Shown piece after piece: positions 60,324 to 64,000 of a stretch of DNA of 64,000 nucleotides. The stretch is taken from NCBI GenBank assembly GCA_017654935.2, contig CM065698.1, positions 44,096,661-44,160,660 on the forward strand, written 5' to 3'. Position 1 is the first letter of the stretch, and each line of letters opens with the position of its first letter. The position numbers were made by a program, and so were the translations under genes. Under the pieces are notes generated by a model. That model did not search any database. It had not been told where the DNA came from and saw nothing but the letters and a program-made list of their open reading frames with translations. Origin of the DNA: Phymorhynchus buccinoides (taxonomy: Eukaryota; Mollusca; Gastropoda; Neogastropoda; Raphitomidae).

Positions 60324-60658
60324 TCCACGTTCAGACCGTAAGGCCTAGTGCAAAGTGAGAGGGCCAAAAAAAAATCCCCTGTACCCAGGTTCGAACTCGG
60401 GTTTACTTGACACGAAGCGAACGCGTTACCACTGTGCCACTCTACACCTAATATTGTGCTTCTTGTAGTAAAAAAACCAAATGGTACTTTGTTAATGTTG
60501 TGTCATGTGCTGATCGTTCCCTGTTGTTTGTTGTGTGTCAGGAGTTCTGTCGCGTGGAGGCCTCGCACAAAGGGCAGCTGGAGCTGTCCATTCAGGGCTT
60601 CGAGGAGAAAGTCGCATCCTCTGCCACTGCATCATCATCATCATCGTCATCATTGTGA
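44051..60658 (+). CDS. MRPS22: MRPS22, mitochondrial small ribosomal subunit protein mS22 (whole gene, eight coding exons)
   Basis: Spliced CDS 44051-44162, 50543-50718, 53145-53309, 53865-54008, 55595-55678, 57508-57653, 59121-59232 and 60542-60658: 1056 nt, 351 residues plus TGA. Human MRPS22 is about 360 residues. Recognition rests on strings typical of the family: [61 protein letters not shown]. It is an animal-specific component of the mitochondrial 28S subunit, needed for mitochondrial translation. Residues 1-37 lack acidic residues and carry several Arg, as expected of a matrix presequence. Every junction is GT-AG and all phases agree, including the split codons at exon 1/2 and exon 6/7. 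The gene looks intact. Introns hold a LINE, MITEs, SINEs and satellite arrays. Confidence 0.93.
44311..44745. repeat. Inverted repeat pair around a LINE fragment
   Basis: 44311-44405 (AGGTAGTTAGGACATTAGGC, CTCTTCACTGTC, TTGCACAGCTGAGAGGTTTT) recurs in inverse at 44643-44745. Between them, plus strand 44492-44625 reads [15 protein letters not shown], a stop, then [14 protein letters not shown], a pattern seen at the C-terminus of many LINE reverse transcriptases. The fragment is broken by in-frame stops. Confidence 0.65.
44746..45714. other. Intron sequence, no feature seen
   Basis: AT-rich. Repeated words such as GTCACATGTC and ACAAGTAAC appear near 44935-44975, 45125-45190 and 45525-45550, hinting at an old local repeat. 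No exon was recognised. Confidence 0.45.
45715..45897 (-). pseudogene. LINE reverse-transcriptase C-terminal fragment (decayed)
   Basis: Minus strand: [20 protein letters not shown] then LIKGVSHC, then after a frameshift [18 protein letters not shown] then CGDLINT. The [12 protein letters not shown]...YEERLKKLxLxxLxxRRxRGDLI pattern is typical of the region after the palm in Jockey/CR1-like LINEs. It is broken by at least one frameshift and stops. Confidence 0.75.
45903..46203. mobile_element. Inverted-repeat element, diverged
   Basis: GGCAAACGGGGCCTAAGAAACA at the left pairs with GTGTTTCTTAGACCGTTTTTGCC at the right. A half copy lies at 39610-39690. There is no coding capacity. Confidence 0.55.
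46587..46912 (-). pseudogene. LINE reverse-transcriptase C-terminal fragment, second family
   Basis: Minus strand: [20 protein letters not shown], then [33 protein letters not shown] and [19 protein letters not shown]-x-WN-x-L is the usual tail motif of Jockey-superfamily reverse transcriptases. The frame is open for 81 codons but lacks the catalytic palm, so it is a 5'-truncated remnant. Confidence 0.8.
46972..47099. mobile_element. Small TIR element (GGCATGGGAATTGTC ends)
   Basis: CAGGCATGGGAATTGTCCGCG at the left and TGACAATTCCCATCCTG at the right are inverted repeats. About 125 bp, non-coding. A variant end, CCAGGCATGTCAATCTTC, starts the element at 50890. Confidence 0.6.
47184..49424 (+). 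CDS. LINE reverse transcriptase (ORF2 remnant)
   Basis: Open from 47184 to the stop at 49422-49424. There is no native start, since the N-terminal endonuclease is missing apart from its last residues. Counting from 47235: an N-terminal linker, fingers with [14 protein letters not shown] (about 286-299), palm motif [10 protein letters not shown] (about 360), [13 protein letters not shown] (about 413-425), catalytic FADDTQLH (about 447), then [11 protein letters not shown] and a C-terminal region ending [16 protein letters not shown]. It would copy LINE RNA at a nicked target by target-primed reverse transcription. All catalytic Asp are present. Clade assignment within CR1/L2/Crack needs a tree. 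Confidence 0.9.
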   Translation, partial: TTQSLASDHFCIVCELCLSVPSDTPSYRQSRNVRGMDRSAFQAELRATICPESCPTVNNLNSALTRVIDTHAPLRHRQERADRLEPWYPLVSTELNSAKSEKRVAERAWLKTPLTVTKQIFNAAKRKIANIVLTARSSFYTDQINNAVTSSRLFSICSKLLGREKSTPLPTTHPVSDLPDVFNDYFVQKIQLIRNELDQASSTPRPTTLLDQIGTTSTFLEFQPVTAFELKKIILKAKPTSCPLDPIPTPLFIEYLDELLPTLTHIVNNSLTSGSFPSVFKTAIVKPLLKKSSLDPNTLKNYRPISNLSFISKIIEKLVLHQLLGYLNEHQLISRSQSAYRPFHSTETALLKVTNDILLALDSGDASILTLLDLSAAFDTIDHHILLKRLQITYGISSTALSWFSSYLSGRTQSVSINDSSSAMVGLTCGVPQGSVLGPVLFIMYTKPLSELITSHSVDSQSFADDTQLHKPVSPSTILPSISSLEFCIRNIKSWMLQNKLKLNDDKTEALFIHSPSRKLSYPKPDSISVCDTQIPFSPSARNLGFHISQDMSVDSQVQTICRSAYCELRRIGTIRHLLSIDTTKILVCAFVLSKLDYCNSLLYGCPQHLIDKLQKVQNSAARLVLKVSKYHHVQPLLISLHWLSIKARIDYKISTLCHSYFSGNAPSYISDMLSVYTPSRQLRSSSDSKILCVPSTRTKMFGERSFSFSAPSVWNSLPREIRHIQSLQCFKSALKTHLFKLHHNL
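49524..49582. repeat. (GA)n-(GT)n microsatellite in the LINE 3' region
   Basis: About 21 GA repeats then about 8 GT repeats, between the RT stop and the (ATT)n tail. Confidence 0.95.
49655..49717. repeat. (GT)n microsatellite
   Basis: About 31 GT repeats in the LINE 3' region. Confidence 0.95.
49904..49927 (+). pseudogene. Partial copy of MRPS22 exon 2 (acceptor and first 19 bases)
   Basis: CACAG|CCTCCAGCGCTAGTAGGGAT repeats the true acceptor and exon 2 start (50538-50561) with one difference in the aligned bases. It sits directly behind the (ATT)n tail of the LINE; the true exon also follows a TATTATT-rich stretch. The copy is interrupted after 49927 by 280 bp of other sequence and resumes at 50211. 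Confidence 0.75.
50211..50273 (+). pseudogene. Partial copy of MRPS22 exon 2 (middle part)
   Basis: GGGATCCCATGCCAGAGTTC, CATGCAGGCAGAAGTGCAGA, CGCTGCTGAGGAGGATGAC match 50570-50630 with very few changes, then the exon similarity stops. The CAGGG-type MITE begins immediately (50274). It has no donor and cannot act as an exon. Confidence 0.85.
50274..50493. mobile_element. hAT-like MITE (CAGGGCTCCCA), copy 1
   Basis: Left end CAGGGCTCCCAATCCC, right end TTGGGAACCCTG. It is flanked by ACCATC on both sides, a plausible part of an 8-bp duplication. The body includes GGGGTCCCAGGGACTCC, TATAGAGGGTCC and GTGCATCCCTGGGACCCC. Other copies are at 51395-51619 (inverted) and 59527-59736. Confidence 0.82.
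50543..50718 (+). CDS. MRPS22: MRPS22 exon 2
   Basis: Acceptor GACTCTCACAG|, donor GCACAG|GTATTG. 176 nt: two bases complete the split Ser codon, then 58 codons. The peptide [20 protein letters not shown] then [10 protein letters not shown] and [14 protein letters not shown] aligns with the conserved start of mature MRPS22 (the human protein has PTFMDEEVQ and KMTGLN here). It ends in phase 0. Partial copies of this exon surround it. Confidence 0.92.
50890..51340. repeat. MRPS22: TIR element containing a 183-bp tandem duplication (MRPS22 intron 2)
   Basis: CAGAGAAAAGTGGATGTGGA through CAAATATTTT occurs at 50934-51113 and again at 51114-51296 at high identity, with a further partial CAGAGAAAAATGC. 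The block starts at CCAGGCATGTC and ends at CCCTGCCTGG, so it may be one TIR element whose centre was duplicated. Confidence 0.75.
51331..51370 (+). pseudogene. Decayed copy of the MRPS22 exon 2 3' end
   Basis: GGAAACCCAAGTGTAAATTG then CTGACTGATGAGCTTACACGT resembles AAACCCAAGTACAAACTGCT then GACTGATGAGGAGCTTGCACA of exon 2, with a 3-base deletion and a lost donor. Confidence 0.65.
51395..51619. mobile_element. hAT-like MITE (CAGGGCTCCCA), copy 2, inverted
   Basis: Left end CAGGGCTCCCAGGGAC, right end GGGAATGGGAGCCCTG. It is flanked by ATTGTATT on both sides, an 8-bp duplication in a repetitive TATTG context. It lies between two exon 2 pseudo-copies. Confidence 0.85.
51652..51709 (+). pseudogene. 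Copy of the MRPS22 exon 2 3' end with an intact donor
   Basis: TATCCTACAG|CTAAAATCCC supplies a plausible acceptor. The body CCCAAGTACAAACTGCTGAC then AGATGAGGAGCTAGCACAG| matches exon 2, and the donor GTACTT is kept. In the exon 2 frame it opens with C-TAA, a stop, so inclusion would not give a normal protein. It could act as a cryptic or poison exon. Confidence 0.75.
51710..52270. other. MRPS22: MRPS22 intron 2, AT-rich, small TIR remnant
   Basis: At 51885-51995 the words TATATTTTCCGTACTATGAT, GGCGCATCTTCC and AAAAGTATTGCCTTGTAG resemble the palindromic TACCATATTT element at 62719-62884. No other feature. Confidence 0.5.
52280..52349. repeat. (CA)n microsatellite
   Basis: ACACGC then pure CA repeats, in MRPS22 intron 2. 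Confidence 0.95.
52852..53098 (-). mobile_element. Dispersed repeat 'GGGGATACCG', copy 3, inverted
   Basis: Starts TTAGGCCCAGCAAATCTGAC, contains AAAGATAGTAGATGACAGTA and GAAGTTACAAGCACAGGTCT, and ends CGGTATCCCC after a C run. It lies about 45 bp before MRPS22 exon 3, close to where a branch point would be. Confidence 0.75.
53145..53309 (+). CDS. MRPS22: MRPS22 exon 3
   Basis: 165 nt, 55 codons, phase 0 at both ends. Acceptor TTTTTCTTCGCCAG|, donor GACAGG|GTATGT. Peptide [19 protein letters not shown], then [14 protein letters not shown] and [16 protein letters not shown]. The KYIFTDIS block is a hallmark of the family (KYVFTDIS in human). Confidence 0.95.
53385..53772 (+). mobile_element. 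tRNA-derived SINE, plus orientation, in MRPS22 intron 3
   Basis: Begins at the B-box end (CTTGAGTTCCTACCTGGGTA), then CACTAGGCCTTAGGGTCTGA, ACGTGGAGTCTTTCGGATGA, GGCGCGCCTCTGGCTGCGAC, and ends CTACCTAAT(AAT)n. The A box is missing. A run of about 35 C at 53564-53599 is unusual and probably uncertain in length. Confidence 0.82.
53865..54008 (+). CDS. MRPS22: MRPS22 exon 4
   Basis: 144 nt, 48 codons, phase 0 at both ends. Acceptor GTGTGTGTCTTTCAG|, donor TTAGAG|GTAAAT. Peptide [48 protein letters not shown]: the most conserved part of MRPS22 (human VVREPSGTLRKASWEERDR). Its last 35-60 bases and donor are repeated many times downstream. Confidence 0.95.
53968..54890 (+). repeat. MRPS22: Tandem array of the exon 4 3' end plus splice donor
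   Basis: About nine copies of a unit of 97 or 124 bp. Each copy contains the exon 4 end (ATGCCCAAAATGTTTGCC, GAGGAGCAGTTAGAG), the donor GTAAAT and the first 55 bases of intron 4 (TCTACTCCTGGGCTGC, AATAGTTTCCCTGCC). Donor GTs are at 54009 (exon 4 itself), 54106, 54203, 54327, 54451 and 54548; later units have decayed donors (about 54645, 54740 and 54872). The 124-bp units also contain CTACAGCCCTGTGGATGGAC from further inside the exon. Sequences of the first six units are nearly identical. Confidence 0.92.
55196..55232. repeat. (GT)n(GA)n microsatellite
   Basis: Short compound array in MRPS22 intron 4. A CTTT-rich pyrimidine stretch follows at 55310-55382. Confidence 0.9.
55595..55678 (+). 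CDS. MRPS22: MRPS22 exon 5
   Basis: 84 nt, 28 codons, phase 0 at both ends. Acceptor GCTTTGTATTTCAG|, donor TTAGG|GTGAGT. Peptide [17 protein letters not shown] then [11 protein letters not shown]. The QFEPD block is conserved in the family (AQFEPDSTEYI in human). Confidence 0.93.
56216..56267. repeat. GT-rich microsatellite
   Basis: Short GT/GC array in MRPS22 intron 5. Confidence 0.85.
56351..56848. repeat. 32-bp minisatellite of hairpin units, 16 copies
   Basis: The unit is AGGACAAACTGTCCT followed by about 17 bp (GAAACAAGAAAACTAAT and variants). In each copy AGGACA and TGTCCT can pair as a 6-bp stem with a short loop. Differences between copies fall mainly in the A-rich linker; late copies change the loop (AGGACATATTGTCC, AGGACATAATATTGTCCT) while keeping most pairing. 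It lies in MRPS22 intron 5. Confidence 0.95.
56920..57190. mobile_element. TIR element with GCATGGGTGCAACT ends
   Basis: GCATGGGTGCAACTTTTCAT at the left and AGTTGCACCCATGC at the right are inverted repeats of about 14 bp. Internally GGGGGACATTACCCCTGGAC is like 60917-60945 (GGCATTGCCCCCCGGGAC). Non-coding, in MRPS22 intron 5. Confidence 0.72.
57508..57653 (+). CDS. MRPS22: MRPS22 exon 6
   Basis: 146 nt: 48 codons plus two bases. Acceptor GAAACGTTTGCAG|, donor GAATT|GTAAGT. Peptide [48 protein letters not shown], with a split Leu codon (TT|G). LRSTRHF and [10 protein letters not shown] are diagnostic of MRPS22 (LRSTRYF and LLIDQIQRDL in human). Confidence 0.95.
57708..57738. repeat. (CT)n microsatellite
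   Basis: Short CT array near the start of MRPS22 intron 6. Confidence 0.9.
57781..58126. mobile_element. TA-flanked TIR element (CAGTGGAACCTCCC), with nested insert
   Basis: TACAGTGGAACCTCCCTTAT then AAGACC at the left and CTTATAAGGGAGGATCCACTGTA at the right. CAGTGG termini with TA flanks resemble pogo/Tc1-type elements. The segment 57834-57955 (CAGACACATATGGGACATTA, GATGGTGGGAACGATCC, AAAGTCCCGAATTTTTAAC) is another repeat, also at 63815-63940, apparently inserted inside. Confidence 0.75.
58263..58330 (-). mobile_element. Possible LINE 3' tail (TCAAG)n, minus strand
   Basis: GTCAAGTCAAGTCAAGTCAA followed by AATTTTATTTCCAGATGGGA. Read in reverse, this is an AATAAAATTT word followed by (CTTGA)n, a tail style seen in RTE-like LINEs. 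Confidence 0.45.
58681..59113. repeat. Higher-order GT satellite abutting MRPS22 exon 7
   Basis: (GT)n punctuated regularly by TTTCTCT, TATCACTCT and TCACTGT words. The phrases recur as a block of roughly 120 bp (compare 58790-58905 with 58915-59030), a second-level repeat. It runs to seven bases before the acceptor TTTTCAG of exon 7. The Cys/Val frames are artefacts. Confidence 0.92.
59121..59232 (+). CDS. MRPS22: MRPS22 exon 7
   Basis: 112 nt: one base completing Leu, then 37 codons, ending in phase 0. Acceptor GTGTGTGTTTTCAG|, donor CTGAAG|GTACAA. Peptide [37 protein letters not shown], matching human DDATNLVQLYHVLHPDGQS. The pyrimidine tract is only TTTTC because GT satellite occupies the rest. 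Confidence 0.94.
59527..59736. mobile_element. hAT-like MITE (CAGGGCTCCCA), copy 3
   Basis: CAGGGCTCCCAATCGTCCC at the left, CCTAGGAGCCCTG at the right. The same body and orientation as copy 1. Flanks AGTTTAA and AGTTATAA are a possible imperfect target duplication. Confidence 0.82.
60123..60450 (-). mobile_element. tRNA-derived SINE, copy 5 (best head)
   Basis: On the minus strand: A box TGGCACAGTGGTAACGCG (60422-60439), B box GAGTTCGAACC (60388-60398), conserved body, and a 3' end with CACAGTGACGCCTCC. The middle is shortened relative to copy 1. It lacks tRNA folding beyond the two boxes, so it is not a tRNA gene. Confidence 0.88.
60542..60658 (+). CDS. MRPS22: MRPS22 exon 8 (terminal coding exon)
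   Basis: 117 nt including the TGA stop at 60656-60658. Acceptor TTGTTGTGTGTCAG|. Peptide [30 protein letters not shown], then seven Ser and Leu. The first part matches human [21 protein letters not shown]. The terminal Ser run is encoded by a (TCA)n tract continuous with a CAT/TCA microsatellite that extends past the stop, so the tail length is probably variable. Confidence 0.92.
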   Translation, partial: EFCRVEASHKGQLELSIQGFEEKVASSATASSSSSSSL

Positions 60659-61049
60659 TCAGCCACATCGTGATGAGAGCACCACAGCTTGGGGAGTCAT
60701 TGTGGAGATTCTTCATAGTCGCATGGATGCTCCTGCTTTCAGGATGTCCTGAAGTTCAGGCTGTTTTTTTTTATTGCCTGGAGCCGGCATTGCCGGATCA
60801 TGAGAATTTGAGAAGATGCATTTTGCTGGTTATAGAGGTCATGAAGTTTAACCAGAAGTGAAAGTGCAACGAGAGCCTGTCAGTTACGTTGGAAACTGTT
60901 GTTTCCCTTCAGCTTCCAGGTGGCATTGCCCCCCGGGACCCCCAGGAGGTGCACTGTCCTTACACTCCGCCGGAGCCTGGGCAGCCCCTGGACTCCTGCC
61001 TTGCAGGATTTTTGAAATTTCCCAGGAGCACCCATGTAGTCGTTTACAC

Positions 61050-61248
61050 TCCTATGTGGATACTAGGAGGTCTTTTGTACAAGTTCTGTGCTTGTAGCTT
61101 TCTCTAATCTGTCACTCTCGTTGACTCTGCCTTTTCCCTTTGCTTACTGTCATCTACTATCTTTCTACCTTACTGGTCCATTCTCCTGCCTTTTTTCCAA
61201 GAAACCCTTACAAGGAATTTCTCCAGCCGAAGAGGGACATGCTGGGCC
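61050..61248 (+). mobile_element. Dispersed repeat 'GGGGATACCG', copy 4
   Basis: GTGGATACTAGGAGGTCTTT, GTTCTGTGCTTGTAGCTTTC, TGTCATCTACTATCTTTCTA, CAGCCGAAGAGGGACATGCT. It ends at TGCTGGGCC as in copies 1 and 3. Confidence 0.75.
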
Positions 61249-61257
61249 ATTCTCTGT

Positions 61258-61375
61258 CCTAAGGGCCTGCTACACATCAGCTAATATAATCGTATGGCTG
61301 TGCGATGCCATGGTCTCAAACGCGAATCAAATTTGTTCTTTGAGACCAAGTGATCGAATTGTATCGTAAAAATAT
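61258..61375. mobile_element. Partial copy of the 38.67-kb TIR family
   Basis: AAGGGCCTGCTACACATCAG, AATCGTATGGCTGTGCGAT and GAGACCAAGTGATCGAATTG parallel 38668-38790 (AAGGGCCAGCCACACGTC, CGAGACCACGTGATCGAATC). Confidence 0.6.
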
Positions 61376-61652
61376 GCCAGACTCTGCTGTCATGAAAGGG
61401 CATAATGCCAGTGACCCAATCCTCACTGATCCTGTGATCGCAAGGATCCAGTCACCAGCAGCAGTATGGCTAGAACTAGAAGAGGAAAAAATGTGTTTAG
61501 AAAATATGTACTTAGTATATTTGAACAGGACCTGTGTAGGGGATGAGAGCAAAGGGAGAGAGACGTCTTCTTCTTCCAGTCAGCCAGCTTCATCAGATTG
61601 AAGATATTTGCCAATATATTGAAAAAAAGATCACAGCACTGAGACACAACAG

Positions 61653-61667
61653 AATAAAGGGAATAAA
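61653..61667 (+). terminator. Candidate polyadenylation signals for MRPS22
   Basis: AATAAA at 61653-61658 and again at 61662-61667, the first clear ones after the stop codon; another AATAAA is at 62083-62088. Which is used cannot be told from sequence. Confidence 0.3.
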
Positions 61668-62470
61668 TAACAGATAGATAAATAGATAGAACAAATAAAT
61701 AAATATAATAACTTTACAGATATTTAAATATAAAAGGGGGGGGGGATGGTGGAGGTGGATGGGTGTGTGAGAGAGTGGCGTGTGTGTGACAGAGAATTTT
61801 TTATGCATAAGCTTGTGTATATGTAGACCGGTTTATGCACAGGTCTCTCTAGCCTGTGTGCATGGATGGTGTGTAGGTGTGTGTGTGTGTATGTATACAT
61901 GCTCACACAGGCAAAGAAATTATAGGTCTGTAATATATGTGCTTGTTGTGTTTGAAAAAACTGTCACTTTTTAAAAAAAGTATACATTTTTGTTTGGCTT
62001 TGTATGCGTGTGGATGGTCATCTTTATGTGTGTTAAAATGTAAATATTTTTTTAATGCAAAACATTTGAGTGAAAGAAGTTAAATAAAATGAAGTGCTTG
62101 AAGTGATTCGAGCTGTATTGTGATATTTTGTTATTATTTGTGTCCCACTTGGTTGATTTTGTGTGTGTGTGCGTGTGTCATGGGTGAAAGTAGTTCAGGC
62201 ATGCTCCTGAAATCAGGATTGAAAAAGCTGATAGAAAGAGTCTTCAGGATTGGCCATCTTTCATCATGCTCTTATAAAATCAAACATTTCTGCCAGAATT
62301 GATTGCAAAATAAAACTAGATGACAGATATGCAATTCTAAAAACAATCCCCACCCATCCTGTATACACAGACACTCAGTAATTTTAATGCGGTCACCACT
62401 TCAGGATTGGGAAGATTCAGAGAACATTGAAATGTGCCATTTCAGGACTGAGAATGTTTTACTTTAAAAC
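61668..62470. other. No gene seen downstream of MRPS22
   Basis: G run at 61736-61745, GT-rich words 61757-61790 and 61865-61895, AT-rich to 62100. Nothing coding is recognised. Confidence 0.5.
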
Positions 62471-62471
62471 G

Positions 62472-62711
62472 CTTTCATTGCCACTGTCGCCTCTTGGCAC
62501 CACAATGATTTAGCACCCACGTCCCTGAAAGGCATCAAATGAAGGTCTGTTATCCAATGACCTTATGTTCTTAATTTGGGGAGGTAAGGACAGGCCCTTT
62601 TTATGCATGTCACAGAGGAATCCCCAATATTGCAGGTGAAATCTTTTGTCTACCCAGATAAGCTTAATGGTAAATTTTGACTGAAAAATCGCTGGCGTTG
62701 AAATGGTTAAC
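62472..62711 (-). mobile_element. TTAA-type MITE, inverted copy
   Basis: Left GCTTTCATTGCCACTGTCGC, internal AGGCATCAAATGAAGGTCTG and CACAGAGGAATCCCCAATAT, right TGGCGTTGAAATGGTTAA. Diverged from 30622-30869 but collinear throughout. Confidence 0.75.
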
Positions 62712-62718
62712 CCATGTG

Positions 62719-62884
62719 TACCATATTTCTTTCTGACTATAAGGCGCAGCCCCCAAATTTTACACAGAATTCAGATTTTGTTATTATATTTTCTTACTAA
62801 TTTATTAGTCACATTATGAGGCACAGGGGTCTCAGTCTGGGGAAAAAAGTATCGCCTTATAGTATAGTCCAAAGAATATGGTAC
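62719..62884. mobile_element. Palindromic-ended element TACCATATTT...AATATGGTA
   Basis: TACCATATTTCTTTCTGACT then ATAAGGCGCA at the left; GCCTTATAGTATAGTCCAAA then GAATATGGTA at the right. The ends are inverted repeats of about 25-30 bp. Fragments of the same family are at 51885, 59255, 59820 and 60100. Non-autonomous. Confidence 0.75.
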
Positions 62885-63008
62885 ATGTGTGAGTGGCTGT
62901 GGGTAAGAGTATGTTGGGGGTTTTGGTTTGGTTATTATTTGTTGTTGGCAGTGGTGGTTTCGTTTTTGTAACTTTCCCCATATTACATGTTGAGAATAGT
63001 AGAGTGGA

Positions 63009-63254
63009 GCCTCCCTTTCGCCGCCAGCCATTTTTCAGACGAAAAAATACCATTAAGCTTAACTCGGTAGAGAAAAAAAAAAGCTGCAATATTGCGATTT
63101 CCTCTGTGACATATATACCATTAAGCCTATCCTTACCTCCCAAAATTAAGAAAATAGGGTCTTCAGATAACAGGCCCTGATTTGATGCCTTTTAGTGACA
63201 TGGGTGTTAAACCATTGTGGTGCTAAAATGCGACATTGGCGGTGAAAGGGTTAA
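63009..63254 (+). mobile_element. TTAA-type MITE, plus copy
   Basis: CCCTTTCGCCGCCAGCCATT at the left and TTGGCGGTGAAAGGGTTAA at the right, with TTTGATGCCTTTTAGTGACA inside. The left TTAA has been lost or mutated. Confidence 0.8.
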
Positions 63255-63311
63255 GTAAGACCTTGGAAAAAAAATCCAGCAGTCTTTTTTTCTGTCCCAT
63301 CTTCTGGGCTG

Positions 63312-63480
63312 TACAGTGGCGTTGCTCCCACGCCGCTCATTCCAAATCCCAACTTGCAGCCACACCCTGGCTTGTTCAGGTCGCAGAATCTGAGACCAGC
63401 AGTCCAAGGGGAGCGAATCTATGTTAGGCCATCAGGAGGCAACCAACCGAGGAGACACTGTTCAGGACACCACCTACTAA
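63312..63480 (+). mobile_element. Dispersed repeat, second copy of the 33.7-kb family
   Basis: ACAGTGGCGTTGCTCCCACG, TTCCAAATCCCAACTTGCAG, TTGTTCAGGTCGCAGAATCT and CGAATCTATGTTAGGCCATC match 33700-33860. Confidence 0.6.
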
Positions 63481-63727
63481 GCCCCCTACTGACGACACTA
63501 TTCTCTTAGTCACGGAGCCAGCGTGAGTGAGGTCCTCCTCTGAGGGCGCCACCACGACCGTCCACCGACAGCTCCCCAGAACACTACTGATCCCCATGAC
63601 TTTGACCTGAACGCACCAAGGCATAGACTGGATTGGAAACCAAAACTGAGGTCACCATGAGAGCAGGGCATGCAAAGCCACATAATTTGAGACATTTTTC
63701 TTTTTAATGATTGATGGAAATGAGGCG

Positions 63728-63762
63728 GATGACTATGATGATGATGCTATGATGATGCTATG
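63728..63762. repeat. (GAT)n-like patch
   Basis: ATGATGATG words over about 35 bp. No gene around it. Confidence 0.7.
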
Positions 63763-63814
63763 GAGTTCCGTATTGGTCTGAGTTTACTTGACAGGGCTGA
63801 ATGAAAAATGGTGT

Positions 63815-63940
63815 TTTACGTCCTCTCGGTCTCGAACAAACACATATGGGACATTTGTAAATACAAAGATGGTGGGAACGATACTGGAGGCAATTCCCGG
63901 AGGCAGTGCAACACCAGTAAAGTCCCGAATTTTTAACAAT
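63815..63940 (+). mobile_element. 'TCCCGAATTTTT' repeat copy
   Basis: TCTCGAACAAACACATATGG, ATACAAAGATGGTGGGAACG, GGAGGCAGTGCAACACCAGT, AAGTCCCGAATTTTTAAC. It matches the nested segment at 57834-57955. Confidence 0.75.
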
Positions 63941-64000
63941 ACAGATAAGTGTGTAGCAGTAACCACGCCTCGGTTAAAACTTCATCGGCTATGGTACCGC

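Larger units (their letters stand above)
59233..60541 (+). other. MRPS22: MRPS22 intron 7
   Basis: Contains the TTTTTCAAACAATTAGGCGC-type remnant at about 59255-59340, hAT-like MITE copy 3 (59527-59736), a TTTTTCGGACTATAAGGC remnant at 59820-59842 and SINE copy 5 (60123-60450). Confidence 0.7.
60659..61660 (+). other. MRPS22: Probable MRPS22 3' UTR and downstream sequence
   Basis: Contains a trace of a CCCCGGGACCCCC-type repeat (60925-60955), 'GGGGATACCG' repeat copy 4 and part of a TIR element (61258-61375). Frames here are short and unsupported. Confidence 0.4.

Noticed and set aside
60385..60440. tRNA gene suggested by A and B boxes
   Set aside because: There is no acceptor stem or cloverleaf, the same sequence is repeated in the window with a common body, and it is the head of a SINE.
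60456..60861. Frames continuing past the MRPS22 stop in other readings
   Set aside because: They are not in the MRPS22 frame; the TGA at 60656 is the first stop in the spliced frame and gives the expected length.

Overview
This is a stretch of a eukaryotic nuclear genome, most likely from a marine mollusc (probably a gastropod). The grounds are intron-rich genes with GT-AG junctions, very long GT, GA and CT microsatellites, CR1/L2-type LINEs with (ATT)n tails, tRNA-derived SINEs and many small inverted-repeat (MITE) families. The species is an inference; no sequence here names it. Two runs of exactly 500 N (12607-13106 and 36031-36530) are scaffold gaps of unknown true size. Nothing looks prokaryotic, viral or CRISPR-like.

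Layout. From 1 to 7.4 kb the window is almost entirely simple sequence: GT with G runs, GA, then 3.8 kb of CT-rich DNA, a 240-bp unique spacer and 1.7 kb of GA-rich DNA, so the last two blocks form an inverted pair. From 7.4 to 26.4 kb I find no convincing gene. It holds microsatellites and ragged, indel-rich copies of repeats that are much cleaner elsewhere in the window. From 26.6 to 31.4 kb there are three phase-0 exons of a minus-strand gene I cannot name, with CT arrays in its introns. From 31.5 to 44 kb the DNA is intergenic and full of MITEs, SINEs and tandem repeats.

The main gene is MRPS22 (mitochondrial small-ribosomal-subunit protein mS22), plus strand, 44051-60658. I could assemble all eight coding exons with matching splice phases: 44051-44162, 50543-50718, 53145-53309, 53865-54008, 55595-55678, 57508-57653, 59121-59232 and 60542-60658. 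They total 1056 nt and encode 351 residues, beginning with an Arg-rich, acid-free mitochondrial presequence. Intron 1 carries a 5'-truncated LINE whose 2.2-kb reverse-transcriptase ORF is still open.

The most unusual structure is inside MRPS22. The 3' end of exon 4, with its splice donor, is repeated about nine times in tandem at the start of intron 4. Pieces of exon 2 are scattered on both sides of the real exon 2, one of them split by a hAT-like MITE. Intron 5 holds a 16-copy 32-bp minisatellite in which nearly every unit is a small hairpin, and a GT-rich satellite runs right up to the exon 7 acceptor. I did not find a new multi-gene system; the novelty is in gene architecture and in small mobile-element families.
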